10,789 nt of DNA. It comes from an uncultured Clostridia bacterium (GTDB lineage Bacteria; Bacillota; Clostridia; UMGS1883). Positions 1-6,212 of the stretch are shown here, one piece after another. Numbering within the stretch: the first letter of the stretch is position 1; each line of letters starts with the position of its first letter. The notes below the pieces were generated by a model. That model did no database searches and had not been told where the DNA came from. It saw only the letters and a list, made by a program, of their open reading frames with translations. The stretch covers positions 1 through 10,789 of the forward strand of contig CANRER010000044.1 of assembly GCA_947629615.1 (NCBI GenBank), written 5' to 3'. A program made the position numbers and the translations under genes.

Positions 1-1
1 G

Positions 2-295
2 GTTCTGCCGCCCGACGCCATGGACATTGGCGAGCTTTGCGCACGGCTCGACGGGGCGGCGATATTCGTCGGCGACGGCGTTAAGGCATATCAGGGCAAA
101 ATTACGGAAATAATGAAGGAAAGGGCTTTTTTCGCTCCGCCGCAGCTTCGGCTGCAAAGGGCGGCCTCGGTGGCGGCGGCGGCTCTCGGCTTAAAGCCCG
201 TCAGCCCGCAGGAGCTCAGCGTGACCTACCTGCGCAAGCCGCAGGCCGAGCGGGAGCGCGAGGAAAGACTTAAAACTGAAAGGACGGCTACATAA
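2..295 (+). CDS. tsaB: TsaB, tRNA threonylcarbamoyladenosine (t6A) biosynthesis protein, C-terminal part
   Basis: The gene is cut by the left edge; the frame is open from base 2 and ends at TAA 293-295, so about 97 codons remain. The visible part carries typical C-terminal TsaB (YeaZ) signals: a FVGDG segment (a conserved GDG turn of the ASKHA fold), an RAASVA helix, and a tail with the pattern ELSVTYLRKPQAERER, which closely matches clostridial TsaB endings. TsaB is the non-catalytic partner of TsaD. With TsaE they transfer the threonylcarbamoyl group to A37 of ANN-decoding tRNAs in the cytoplasm. The stop is followed after one base by the rpiB start, so the two are co-transcribed and probably translationally coupled. 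Identification rests on C-terminal motifs only, because the dimerisation region lies outside the window. Confidence 0.85.
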   Translation, partial: VLPPDAMDIGELCARLDGAAIFVGDGVKAYQGKITEIMKERAFFAPPQLRLQRAASVAAAALGLKPVSPQELSVTYLRKPQAEREREERLKTERTAT

Positions 296-296
296 T

Positions 297-743
297 ATGA
301 AAATTGCTATCGCCTCGGATCACGGCGGTTTCGCCCTGAAGCGGGAGCTTATCCCGTGGCTTCGGGAAAAGGGCTGCGAGGTAACGGACTGCGGCACTGA
401 CAGCGAGCAAAGCTGCGATTACATCGATTTCGCGGAAAAGGGCTGCGCCGAATACCTGAGCGGCAGGGCCGATTTTGTTATTCTGTGCTGCGGCACCGGG
501 GTCGGCATTTCAATCGCCGCCAACAAGATAAAGGGTATTCGCTGCGGGCTCTGCCCTTCGGTGGAGATTGCGCGACTGGTAAAGCAGCACAATAACGCCA
601 ACGCTATTTCCCTCGGCGGGCGCACCACAAGCCCGGAGCTTGCCAAGGAGATAATCGAGGCGTATATGGACGCGGAGTTCATGGGGGGCCGCCATCAAGC
701 CCGCGTGGATAAGATAACGGCCCTTGAAAATAAGCAAAGGTAG
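297..743 (+). CDS. rpiB: Ribose-5-phosphate isomerase B
   Basis: The 148-residue protein has the usual length of RpiB/LacAB-family isomerases, which interconvert ribose 5-phosphate and ribulose 5-phosphate in the pentose phosphate pathway. Visible signatures are ASDHGG at residues 6-11 (substrate-binding Asp8 and His9), CGTGVGISIAANK at 65-77 with the catalytic base Cys65 (Cys66 in E. coli RpiB), QHNNAN at 97-102 with His98, and GGRHQARV near the end, whose His and Arg bind phosphate. The ATG lies one base after the tsaB stop. A GAAAGGA at 278-284, inside tsaB, is a plausible though distant (12 nt) ribosome binding site. nrdR follows after 15 bases. All catalytic residues I can place are present, so activity is likely. 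Some RpiB homologues also isomerise allose 6-phosphate, which cannot be excluded here. Confidence 0.95.
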   Translation: MKIAIASDHGGFALKRELIPWLREKGCEVTDCGTDSEQSCDYIDFAEKGCAEYLSGRADFVILCCGTGVGISIAANKIKGIRCGLCPSVEIARLVKQHNNANAISLGGRTTSPELAKEIIEAYMDAEFMGGRHQARVDKITALENKQR

Positions 744-750
744 AAGGAGG
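744..750 (+). promoter_or_regulatory. Strong Shine-Dalgarno site of nrdR
   Basis: AAGGAGG lies directly after the rpiB stop codon and 8 bases before the nrdR ATG. This fixes the nrdR start and shows nrdR is translated independently of rpiB. Confidence 0.85.
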
Positions 751-758
751 AGTAAAAA

Positions 759-1217
759 ATGCGTTGTCCCTATTGCGGCTACCGCGACAGCAAGGTAATT
801 GATTCCCGCCCCACCGACGAGGGTGAGGCCATTCGCCGCCGCCGCGAGTGCATGAAGTGCGAGGAGCGCTTCACCACATACGAAAAGGTGGAATCCCTGC
901 CGATTATGGTTATCAAAAAGGATAAGACGCGCGAGCTTTTCGACCGCGACAAGCTCATTCGCGGCATTACCCGCGCCTGCGAAAAGCGGCCCGTATCCAC
1001 CGAGCAGATCGACGAAATGGCCGACAAAATCGAATCCACTCTGCAAAACTCCCTCGAGCGCGAGGTCACGACGACTGCCATCGGCGAAAAGGTCATGGAG
1101 CTTTTGAAGGACGTCGATGAGGTGGCCTACGTGCGCTTCGCCTCGGTATACCGCCAGTTCACCGACGCGACCACCTTCATAGCCGAGGTAAATAAGCTTC
1201 TCGTTGACAGGGGCTGA
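759..1217 (+). CDS. nrdR: NrdR, transcriptional repressor of ribonucleotide reductase genes
   Basis: The 152-residue protein matches full-length NrdR. It starts with a zinc ribbon, MRCPYCG, using Cys3 and Cys6 paired with Cys31 and Cys34 (CMKC), and has the conserved VIDSRPTDEGEAIRRRREC region in between. An ATP-cone domain follows at about residues 47-137, with the characteristic VIKKDKTRELFDRDKL and VAYVRFASVYRQF segments. NrdR senses the dATP/ATP ratio through the cone and binds paired NrdR boxes upstream of nrd operons to repress them. No ribonucleotide reductase gene is in this window, so it acts in trans. It sits between rpiB and an esterase gene, all on one strand with short gaps. Confidence 0.97.
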   Translation: MRCPYCGYRDSKVIDSRPTDEGEAIRRRRECMKCEERFTTYEKVESLPIMVIKKDKTRELFDRDKLIRGITRACEKRPVSTEQIDEMADKIESTLQNSLEREVTTTAIGEKVMELLKDVDEVAYVRFASVYRQFTDATTFIAEVNKLLVDRG

Positions 1218-1237
1218 AATTTGAAAGGACTGTTTTA

Positions 1238-1960
1238 ATGGCAATATTAAGATGCTCGTTTTTTTCGTCATATCTTTCCAACGAAACCTGCTTCATCGTT
1301 ATTCTCCCCGACAAGAGGCTGCGGCCTCTTAAAGCGCTGTATCTGCTGCACGGCTACAAGCAGCAGTTTTCCTCGTGGCTGGAGCAAACCTCAGTGGCCC
1401 GCTACGCGGCGGGCAGAAATCTGGCCGTCATTATGCCCGACGGCGGGCGCAGCTTTTATACCGACATGAAGATGACAGGCGAGCATTACCAAACCTACAT
1501 CACCCGCGAGCTGCCGCATTTTGTCAAAACGCAGCTCGGCATCGACCCTCCGCGCGAGGACACGGCCATCGCCGGGCTTTCGATGGGCGGGTACGGCGCG
1601 CTCAAGATCGGCCTTTCCAACCCGGAAGCCTACGGCCTTATCGGGGCCTTTTCGCCCGCCTGCGACGTTATAAAGATTGCCGAAAACAACCCCACCCTAA
1701 CAAAGGTGCTTTGCGGCGACGAACCCGTCGAGGGCAGCAAGCACGACCTTCGCCGCCTTGTGCGCGACCTTGACGGCGCGCCCGACAGGCCGCGCATAAT
1801 CCACCGCTGCGGCGACAACGATTTTATGCTCGACGAAAACCGCGCCTTTGCCGCCTTCATGAAGGAGCGGCCCATAGAGTACGACTACCGCGAGGAGCCC
1901 GGCGGCCACGAGTGGGAGCTTTGGGATAAGTGGGTAAAGGAATTTATTGAAAATTTTTGA
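1238..1960 (+). CDS. Alpha/beta-hydrolase esterase of the esterase D / putative esterase class
   Basis: This 240-residue hydrolase has an LLHGYKQQFSSW segment (oxyanion-hole HGY region) near residues 37-47, VIMPDGGRSFYTD at 64-76, and a nucleophile elbow GLSMGGYGA at 113-121 with Ser115. Asp195 in the CGDNDFMLDEN segment and His224 in GGHEWELWD complete a likely catalytic triad. The pattern fits the PF00756 family (esterase D, feruloyl and acetyl xylan esterase relatives). There is no signal peptide, so the enzyme is cytoplasmic and probably acts on acylated sugars or small esters taken up by the cell. The true substrate is unknown. The start is supported by AAAGGA at 1224-1229, 8 bases before ATG. 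It lies 20 bases after nrdR and is probably in the same transcript; a hairpin with a T-run follows at 1979-2015. Confidence 0.88.
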   Translation: MAILRCSFFSSYLSNETCFIVILPDKRLRPLKALYLLHGYKQQFSSWLEQTSVARYAAGRNLAVIMPDGGRSFYTDMKMTGEHYQTYITRELPHFVKTQLGIDPPREDTAIAGLSMGGYGALKIGLSNPEAYGLIGAFSPACDVIKIAENNPTLTKVLCGDEPVEGSKHDLRRLVRDLDGAPDRPRIIHRCGDNDFMLDENRAFAAFMKERPIEYDYREEPGGHEWELWDKWVKEFIENF

Positions 1961-1978
1961 TAAGCGGTGTCAGCGCGC

Positions 1979-2015
1979 AATATCGCCTCATAAGCTGTTA
2001 TGAGGTGATATTTTT
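1979..2015 (+). terminator. Hairpin plus T-run overlapping the ribosome binding site of the amidase gene
   Basis: Bases 1979-1993 pair with 1998-2012 (15 bp, one G-U pair at 1985/2006) around a 4-base loop. TTTTT at 2011-2015 follows and the ATG of the next gene is at 2016. The structure has the shape of an intrinsic terminator for the nrdR/esterase transcript. The 3' arm also holds GAGGTGAT (2002-2009), an excellent extended Shine-Dalgarno sequence 6 bases before the amidase ATG, so the same hairpin would hide that ribosome binding site. Whether it acts as terminator, translational switch or both cannot be decided from sequence. Confidence 0.7.
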
Positions 2016-2756
2016 ATGCCAACGATTTATCTCAGCCCTTCGGGGCAGGAGTCAAACGCCTACGTAAACGGCGGCAGCGAGGAATATTACATGAACCTCA
2101 TCGCCGACGCGATGCTCCCTTACCTGCAATCCAGCGGCATACAGTACGTGCGCAACACAAAAAGTATGTCGGCGGCGCAATCCATAGCCGCCTCCAACAG
2201 CGGCAGATACGACCTCCATCTCGCCATACACTCGAACGCCGCCCCCGAAGGGCAGTACGGCACTAAGCGCGGGGTGGTGGTCTATTACTACCCCAGAAGC
2301 GCGAGCGGCCGCCGCGCGGCGGAAATCTTTGCCGACAATATGCGCTCCATTTACCCCGAGCCGTCGCTCGTGCGGGCCGAAAGCACAACGACTATCGGCG
2401 AGGTGAGCAAGACCCGCGCTCCAGCCGTGTTCATGGAAATAGGCTACCACGACAATACCGCCGACGCGAACTGGATAAAGGCCAACATTGAAAACATCGC
2501 CAAAAACCTTGTGCTGTCGCTGACGGATTACTTCGGCATACCCTTCATCGCCGCGACTCCGGCGCGGCCCGCCATTGTGCGCACGTCCTACGGCAACCTT
2601 AATCTGCGTCGCCGCCCCGACCTTGCCTCGCCGATAATCGCCCGTATGCCGCGCGGCGCGAGGGTAAACGTCCTCGGCGAGTGGCAGGGCTGGGCCGTGG
2701 TGCGCTACGGCGCGAATACCGGCTATGCCGACACGCGATATCTGGAATTTTTGTAG
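2016..2756 (+). CDS. N-acetylmuramoyl-L-alanine amidase-like protein with C-terminal SH3 domain
   Basis: The 246-residue protein has an Amidase_3-type domain (about residues 3-173) and a bacterial SH3 domain (about 188-246: NLNLRRRPD, GEWQGWAVVRYG, GYADTRYLEFL). Family landmarks are a SEEYYMNLIAD helix with Glu22/Glu23 in the place of the metal-binding Glu, LAIHSNA with His72 as metal ligand, and MEIGYHDN with Glu141 as the likely catalytic acid. The usual first zinc His (DPGHGG motif) is not present; the equivalent stretch reads LSPSGQESN. Amidase_3 enzymes cleave the bond between MurNAc and L-Ala in peptidoglycan, and the SH3 unit probably binds the wall. There is no signal peptide, so release would need lysis or another route, or it acts in the cytoplasm or mother cell. 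A bidirectional terminator follows. Confidence 0.85.
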   Translation: MPTIYLSPSGQESNAYVNGGSEEYYMNLIADAMLPYLQSSGIQYVRNTKSMSAAQSIAASNSGRYDLHLAIHSNAAPEGQYGTKRGVVVYYYPRSASGRRAAEIFADNMRSIYPEPSLVRAESTTTIGEVSKTRAPAVFMEIGYHDNTADANWIKANIENIAKNLVLSLTDYFGIPFIAATPARPAIVRTSYGNLNLRRRPDLASPIIARMPRGARVNVLGEWQGWAVVRYGANTGYADTRYLEFL

Positions 2757-2776
2757 GGCCGAATATCAGCGCGAAC

Positions 2777-2808
2777 GCAAAAATCCGCTCGTTCGAGCGG
2801 ATTTTTGC
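2777..2808. terminator. Bidirectional intrinsic terminator between convergent genes
   Basis: A perfect inverted repeat pairs 2777-2791 with 2794-2808 (GC-rich core 2785-2791/2794-2800). It is flanked by five A on the left and five T on the right, so it reads as a hairpin with a T-run on both strands. It sits between the amidase stop (2756) and the peptidase stop (2815) and should terminate both transcripts. Confidence 0.93.
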
Positions 2809-2814
2809 CTTGGC

Positions 2815-3486
2815 CTATCGGCGGTTAAAAGCCCTGACGCCTCCAATAGGCTTGATTTTTCCGTTATCCACAATTATCGCCCCGCCCTCGGGCGCGGCGG
2901 CGTATACCGTTTTGCCCCGCTCCGCGAGTACGCGCCGAATGGCGTTATCCTGCGCCTCGGTTCCTTCGTAATGCGGCTCGAAGTAAAAATCCTTTATATA
3001 CGGAAGGCCCTCGCAATACTTAAACTCGGGATAATCCTTGTCGGGAGAGAGATGGTATTCGGCCAACTGAATGAGCGCGCCCGCGCTGCAGCCCATAACA
3101 ACGCCGTCGCGGCGCGCCAGCGCGTCGTATAAGCCGAACTCCTTTATCCGCTCCATCATTTTGTCGGGCAGGCCGCCGAGGAAATAAACAATATCGGCCG
3201 CTTTGATTTTTCGCGCGGCCGATTGCTTGGTATCGGCAAAGTAGTTGATAAAGCCGATATTGTCCTCCGAAACGCCGTAGGCCGCGAAGCCCCGCGTGAT
3301 TTCGGCGTAATATTTGCCGTTCTTCCTGCCGTAGAGCGCGTCCCAGTCCGCCGGCGACTTTACGCGGCCCTCCCTGAACGAGAACGCGACCACCGCGACC
3401 GAATACCCCGGCCTTATATAATTCTTCAATTCGCCATAGAGCCACGGCGCGTCTACGTCATATCCTTCAAGCAAAATGTTAATCAT
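2815..3486 (-). CDS. Peptidase E-like protein (peptidase family S51)
   Basis: The 223-residue protein has the class I glutamine amidotransferase-like fold of peptidase family S51. The nucleophile elbow is GCSAGA at residues 132-137 with Ser134, preceded by VYFLGGLPDKMM (100-111), the typical glycine-rich turn. His172 in FEPHYEG is the likely catalytic His. Characterised members (PepE) cleave N-terminal Asp-X dipeptides; cyanophycinase is another branch, and many clostridial members are uncharacterised. It is cytoplasmic, with no signal peptide. It starts 30 bases after the mgtE stop on the same strand, with a weak GGGGT ribosome binding site 7-8 bases before ATG, so it is probably the last gene of the ptsH-mgtE transcript. 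It ends just before the shared terminator. The family is clear, the peptide specificity is not. Confidence 0.87.
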   Translation of the reverse strand: MINILLEGYDVDAPWLYGELKNYIRPGYSVAVVAFSFREGRVKSPADWDALYGRKNGKYYAEITRGFAAYGVSEDNIGFINYFADTKQSAARKIKAADIVYFLGGLPDKMMERIKEFGLYDALARRDGVVMGCSAGALIQLAEYHLSPDKDYPEFKYCEGLPYIKDFYFEPHYEGTEAQDNAIRRVLAERGKTVYAAAPEGGAIIVDNGKIKPIGGVRAFNRR

Positions 3487-3516
3487 AGCTTTACCCCATG
3501 TGTGCCTCGGCTATTT

Positions 3517-4893
3517 TTACAATCCGAGTATCAGCGACGCAAATTGGAAATATATCAAAAGCGAAATTGCGTCCACGATGGTAGTTATAAACGGACTGGC
3601 CATAACGGCGGGGTCGAAACCGAGCTTTTTCGCGAGCATCGGCAGAGTACAGCCCACAAGCTTTGCCACGCAGACCGTAAACACAAGCGTAAGGCAGACG
3701 ACAAGCGCAACGGTGAGGGTTATGTCGGCGTTATGCATTACCAAGCGGTCAAAAAGCATGAGCTTGGCAAAATTCGCCAACGCGAGGGCAAGGCTGCAAC
3801 AGAGCGCGACGCGCAGCTCCTTCCATATCACGGTCGGCATATCGCTGAAATTTATCTCACCAAGCGAAATACCGCGAATGACCGATACGCTGGCTTGGCT
3901 GCCGGAGTTGCCGCCGGTATCCATTATCATGGGGATAAACGCGCTCAGAGCCATCTGCGCGGCGAGGGCCTCCTCGAACGAGGTTATAATCATACCTGTG
4001 AAGGTGGCGGAAATCATAAGCAGCAGCAACCACGGTATGCGGCTTTTGAAGCTTTCAAACACGCCGGTTTTCATATACGGCTTGTCCACGGGCAAAATGG
4101 CGTTCATCAGCTCGATATCCTCGGTCGCTTCCTCTTGGATAACGTCCATAACGTCGTCAACGGTGACGATGCCCACAAGGCGATGCTCCTCGTCCACGAC
4201 GGGCATTGCCGCGAGGCCGTATTTTGTGAAGTTCTGGGCGACAAGCTCCCGGTCGTCCACGGTGAACGCGCAGACAACGTTGGCCTCCATAACGTCGCGG
4301 ACAAGCTCCTCCTCGGCGGAGAGGATAATATCCTCAATGGTTATCTGCCCAAGCAGCACCGCGCCGTCGTTGACTACATAGCAGTTGCTGATGGTTTCCT
4401 TATCCACGCCGACACGGCGTATGCGCTTTATCGCGTCGGCTATGGTCATATCGGGCCGAAAGGAAAGGTACTCCGTGGTCATTATGCTTCCCGCGCTGTC
4501 CTCGGGGTACTTCAGTATTTCGTTTATCTGCTTGCGGGTTTCGGTATCGGCTTGGCGAAGTATCCGCTTGACGACGTTCGCGGGCATTTCCTCAACAAGG
4601 TCCACGGCGTCGTCCACGTACATCTCGTCAAGGACCTCCTTAAGCTCGCTGTCGCTGAACGAGCGGATAAGAAGCTCCTGCGCGTCGTCGTCCATTTCGA
4701 CGAAGGTTTCGGCCGCCTGCTCCTTCGGCAGAAGGCGGAACAGTATGGGCAGATTTTCCTCGCTAAGCTCGTCGAATATAAGCGCCACGTCCGCCGGCTG
4801 GAGAGTGACAAGAATGTCCTTAACGGCGGAGTATTTTTTTTCTTCCGTCAAATTAAGCAGAGTTTTTGCTATATCCTCAAATTCCGTTGTCAC
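3517..4893 (-). CDS. mgtE: MgtE magnesium transporter
   Basis: The 458-residue protein shows the full MgtE layout. An acidic helical N domain (about 1-130) with repeated DELSEEN/MDDDAQE-type helices is followed by two CBS domains (about 138-195 and 202-258), a connecting helix near 262-285 and five membrane segments (about 286-306, 312-332, 360-382, 391-413, 430-457). The signature PMIMDTGGNSGSQAS lies at 321-335. Asp427 and Asp441 in TM5 are conserved pore residues; Asp441 appears to match Asp432 of the Thermus channel. MgtE is a dimeric Mg2+-gated channel whose cytosolic domain closes the pore when Mg2+ is plentiful. The start is GTG, supported by AGGAGG 8 bases upstream. No M-box riboswitch fits in the 125-base gap to ptsH, so control may be by read-through from ptsH. 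Confidence 0.96.
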   Translation of the reverse strand: MTTEFEDIAKTLLNLTEEKKYSAVKDILVTLQPADVALIFDELSEENLPILFRLLPKEQAAETFVEMDDDAQELLIRSFSDSELKEVLDEMYVDDAVDLVEEMPANVVKRILRQADTETRKQINEILKYPEDSAGSIMTTEYLSFRPDMTIADAIKRIRRVGVDKETISNCYVVNDGAVLLGQITIEDIILSAEEELVRDVMEANVVCAFTVDDRELVAQNFTKYGLAAMPVVDEEHRLVGIVTVDDVMDVIQEEATEDIELMNAILPVDKPYMKTGVFESFKSRIPWLLLLMISATFTGMIITSFEEALAAQMALSAFIPMIMDTGGNSGSQASVSVIRGISLGEINFSDMPTVIWKELRVALCCSLALALANFAKLMLFDRLVMHNADITLTVALVVCLTLVFTVCVAKLVGCTLPMLAKKLGFDPAVMASPFITTIVDAISLLIYFQFASLILGL

Positions 4894-4900
4894 GTCTTAT

Positions 4901-4907
4901 TCCTCCT
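4901..4907 (-). promoter_or_regulatory. Shine-Dalgarno site that sets the GTG start of mgtE
   Basis: On the - strand the site reads AGGAGGA, with about 7-8 bases to GTG at 4893-4891. It supports the rare start codon, as no in-frame ATG with a comparable site lies nearby. Confidence 0.8.
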
Positions 4908-4910
4908 ATC

Positions 4911-4934
4911 TATGTAAGCAAGCGCCTTTACATA
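4911..4934. repeat. 7-bp inverted repeat in the mgtE leader
   Basis: TATGTAA at 4911-4917 and TTACATA at 4928-4934 are perfect inverse complements with a 10-base spacer, placed directly upstream of the mgtE ribosome binding site. It could be a short hairpin in the mRNA or a protein-binding operator. No function is assigned. Confidence 0.5.
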
Positions 4935-4968
4935 AGGTGAGGACGCCGCGGAATTGTTCCGCCGACAC

Positions 4969-4998
4969 AAAAGGACCATTCTTGCGGAACAGTCCTTT
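4969..4998 (-). terminator. Probable intrinsic terminator (or attenuator) after ptsH
   Basis: On the - strand, AAAGGAC (4998-4992) pairs with GTCCTTT (4976-4970). The stem continues through tandem U-G/G-U pairs and UUC/GAA to a 5-base loop, about 12 pairs in all, and ends in a TTTT run. It starts about 20 bases beyond the ptsH stop. The wobble pairs become A-C mismatches on the other strand, so it is directional. It lies between ptsH and mgtE, which otherwise appear co-oriented, with no clear promoter for mgtE. Confidence 0.65.
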
Positions 4999-5018
4999 CA
5001 GCTATGTTCTTAATGGTT

Positions 5019-5282
5019 TCAGTCGGCAAAATTCGAGGCGATAAGCGCGTCCAGAGCGTCAACGGCCTCCTGCTCGTCGGGGCCGTCGGCCTCGATGAGA
5101 ATTGTCGTGCCTCTCGTCACGCCGAGGGAAAGCACGCCAAGCAGGCTTTTCGCGTTGATTTTGCGGTCGTCCTTACTTACCAGAATGCTGGATTTGAACT
5201 CGTTGGCCTTTTGAATAAAAAACGTTGCCGGACGAGCGTGCAGCCCAACCTGATTTTGAACGACAATCTCTTTCGATACCAT
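5019..5282 (-). CDS. ptsH: HPr family phosphocarrier protein
   Basis: The 87-residue protein is a complete HPr. The phosphorylation site is GLHARPA (residues 13-19) with His15, which takes phosphate from PEP via enzyme I and passes it to sugar-specific EIIA domains. The regulatory site is INAKSLLGVLSLGV (42-55) with Ser46, the target of HPr kinase/phosphorylase in Firmicutes. With both residues present it can serve PTS sugar uptake and CcpA-linked catabolite repression, unlike Crh, which lacks His15. The start has AAGGAG about 8 bases upstream and its own sigma-A-like promoter (5338-5366). Enzyme I and HPr kinase are not in this window. Downstream are a hairpin and then mgtE. Confidence 0.95.
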   Translation of the reverse strand: MVSKEIVVQNQVGLHARPATFFIQKANEFKSSILVSKDDRKINAKSLLGVLSLGVTRGTTILIEADGPDEQEAVDALDALIASNFAD

Positions 5283-5337
5283 TGTGATTCTCCTTTTTAG
5301 ATTATTACGTTAAGCATTAATCAAAAATGTTGCTTTT

Positions 5338-5366
5338 ATTTTACTACTTTTTTATAGATTAGTCAA
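5338..5366 (-). promoter_or_regulatory. Sigma-A-type promoter of ptsH
   Basis: On the - strand TTGACT (5366-5361) is followed by a 17-base AT-rich spacer and TAAAAT (5343-5338), close to the TTGACA-17-TATAAT consensus. The expected start of transcription near 5330 gives a leader of roughly 50 bases before the ptsH ATG. The surrounding 5283-5426 gap is strongly AT-rich and holds no other gene. Confidence 0.82.
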
Positions 5367-5368
5367 CC

Positions 5369-5380
5369 CTATATATATAG
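5369..5380. repeat. 12-base AT palindrome just upstream of the ptsH -35 box
   Basis: CTATATATATAG is a perfect palindrome located two bases beyond the -35 element of the ptsH promoter. Its place fits an operator or UP-like element, but an AT-rich stretch can produce such palindromes by chance. Confidence 0.4.
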
Positions 5381-5426
5381 TAAAATTCATCCTTTTTGAG
5401 TGTTATTTTTGTTGATTTTTGCTATA

Positions 5427-6077
5427 TTACCTATCGAGATACGTGCTTGGCACCCCTCCGACAATGAGGGTTTGGCCTATGGGAATTTCGGTCGAAATCT
5501 CCTCGCGGCGGGTGTGGAGCGGCAAAAACACCTCCACCTCGACGCTGACGCTGAGCAAAATGGTGTGGAGCGTTTGATTTATTCCCTGCGACGTAAATTC
5601 GTGGCGCACCTGCACGTTTACGACGTTTATCGGCAAATAGTGTACCTTCAGCTTCGGCCCCGCCCCGCGAAAGGTTTCTATCCCGAGAAGCACGTTCAGC
5701 GGAACCTCGGTTTCGAGCACCTTTTCTTCGAGCTCTGTGCCTATCTCGTCGTCGAAGTGGGCTATCATACTGTCGATTTTAGCGGTATCCGCCGTGACCG
5801 ACGCCACGGCTCCGTTGTTGTCGAAGCGCATATTGACTAAGCTGCCGTAGGTGAGGCCGTTGATTTCCATGTAATTCAAAATGGCCTCGTCTACCTCCGC
5901 GCTGGCGATGGTGCGAACCGCCGCGCCCACAAGCTTATTCATTCTCGGCACGGCGCGGGCAATAACAAAAGCGCAAAGCGCCGCGAGTGTCAGCGTCGTG
6001 ATGAGCAGCGCGGCGCGCAGGCGGGCGAACCTTTTCACGGGCTTCGGCGGCGGCGGCTCGACGGTGAACAATCTCAT
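5427..6077 (-). CDS. yunB: Sporulation protein YunB
   Basis: From the preferred start the protein has 216 residues: a basic proline-rich N-terminus (residues 1-21, PPPPKPVKRFARLR), one membrane segment (about 22-40) and an extracytoplasmic domain. YunB-family landmarks are the YMEINGLTYGSLVNMRFDNNG region, the LNVLLGIETFRGAGPKLKV stretch and the C-terminal IPIGQTLIVGGVPSTYL motif. In Bacillus subtilis yunB belongs to the sigma-E regulon, expressed in the mother cell and needed for normal sporulation; its exact role is not known. The ATG at 6077 is preferred over one 14 codons earlier because GGGAGG lies 7 bases before it. The gene is divergent from yqhQ. I see no convincing sigma-E promoter or terminator. 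Its presence suggests a spore-forming host. Confidence 0.88.
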   Translation of the reverse strand: MRLFTVEPPPPKPVKRFARLRAALLITTLTLAALCAFVIARAVPRMNKLVGAAVRTIASAEVDEAILNYMEINGLTYGSLVNMRFDNNGAVASVTADTAKIDSMIAHFDDEIGTELEEKVLETEVPLNVLLGIETFRGAGPKLKVHYLPINVVNVQVRHEFTSQGINQTLHTILLSVSVEVEVFLPLHTRREEISTEIPIGQTLIVGGVPSTYLDR

Positions 6078-6212
6078 AAGGCGGCCTCCCTCAATTAATA
6101 ATATTTGCGCCGCGCTCAAAAGTTGATGAATTTTTTATTAAATAATGGACAAATCGCTTGCAAATAATATACTTCTATGATAATATAGGGTAAGAAAGGT
6201 ATGGGTGATTTC
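6078..6212. other. Divergent intergenic region yunB/yqhQ
   Basis: The gap carries the yunB ribosome binding site at its left end and two overlapping sigma-A-like promoter candidates for yqhQ. A sporulation promoter for yunB would be expected here, but I cannot identify one with confidence. Confidence 0.6.
6146..6173 (+). promoter_or_regulatory. Candidate promoter of the yqhQ-prmC-PAP2 cluster
   Basis: TGGACA (6146-6151), a 16-base spacer and TATACT (6168-6173) each match the sigma-A consensus at five of six bases. An overlapping alternative is TTGCAA (6158-6163) with TAATAT (6181-6186), spaced 17. Both sit in the AT-rich divergent gap 6078-6212 shared with yunB. Which is used cannot be told from sequence. 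Confidence 0.5.

Larger units (their letters stand above)
5283..5426. other. AT-rich gap between yunB and ptsH
   Basis: This 144-base stretch holds the ptsH promoter, the AT palindrome beside it and the ptsH ribosome binding site. I see no terminator for yunB in it and no small gene. Confidence 0.6.

Noticed and set aside
510..1271. A 253-codon open frame on the - strand across rpiB and nrdR
   Set aside because: It is antisense to two confidently identified genes, shows no family motif, and has composition typical of a shadow frame.
3223..4917. A very long (564-codon) open frame on the + strand opposite mgtE
   Set aside because: It lies antisense to mgtE and the peptidase gene, both of which have clear family motifs. 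Its translation is rich in His, Arg and Gly with no recognisable domain, as expected from the complement of GC-rich codons.
4894..5018. M-box (Mg2+) riboswitch before mgtE
   Set aside because: The gap is only 125 bases, much of it is used by the ptsH terminator, and I do not see the multi-helix M-box pattern.
5369..5380. Possible NrdR box (CTATATATATAG) near the ptsH promoter
   Set aside because: The half-sites are two bases further apart than in the NrdR consensus, no second box at the usual spacing is seen, and ptsH is not an expected NrdR target.
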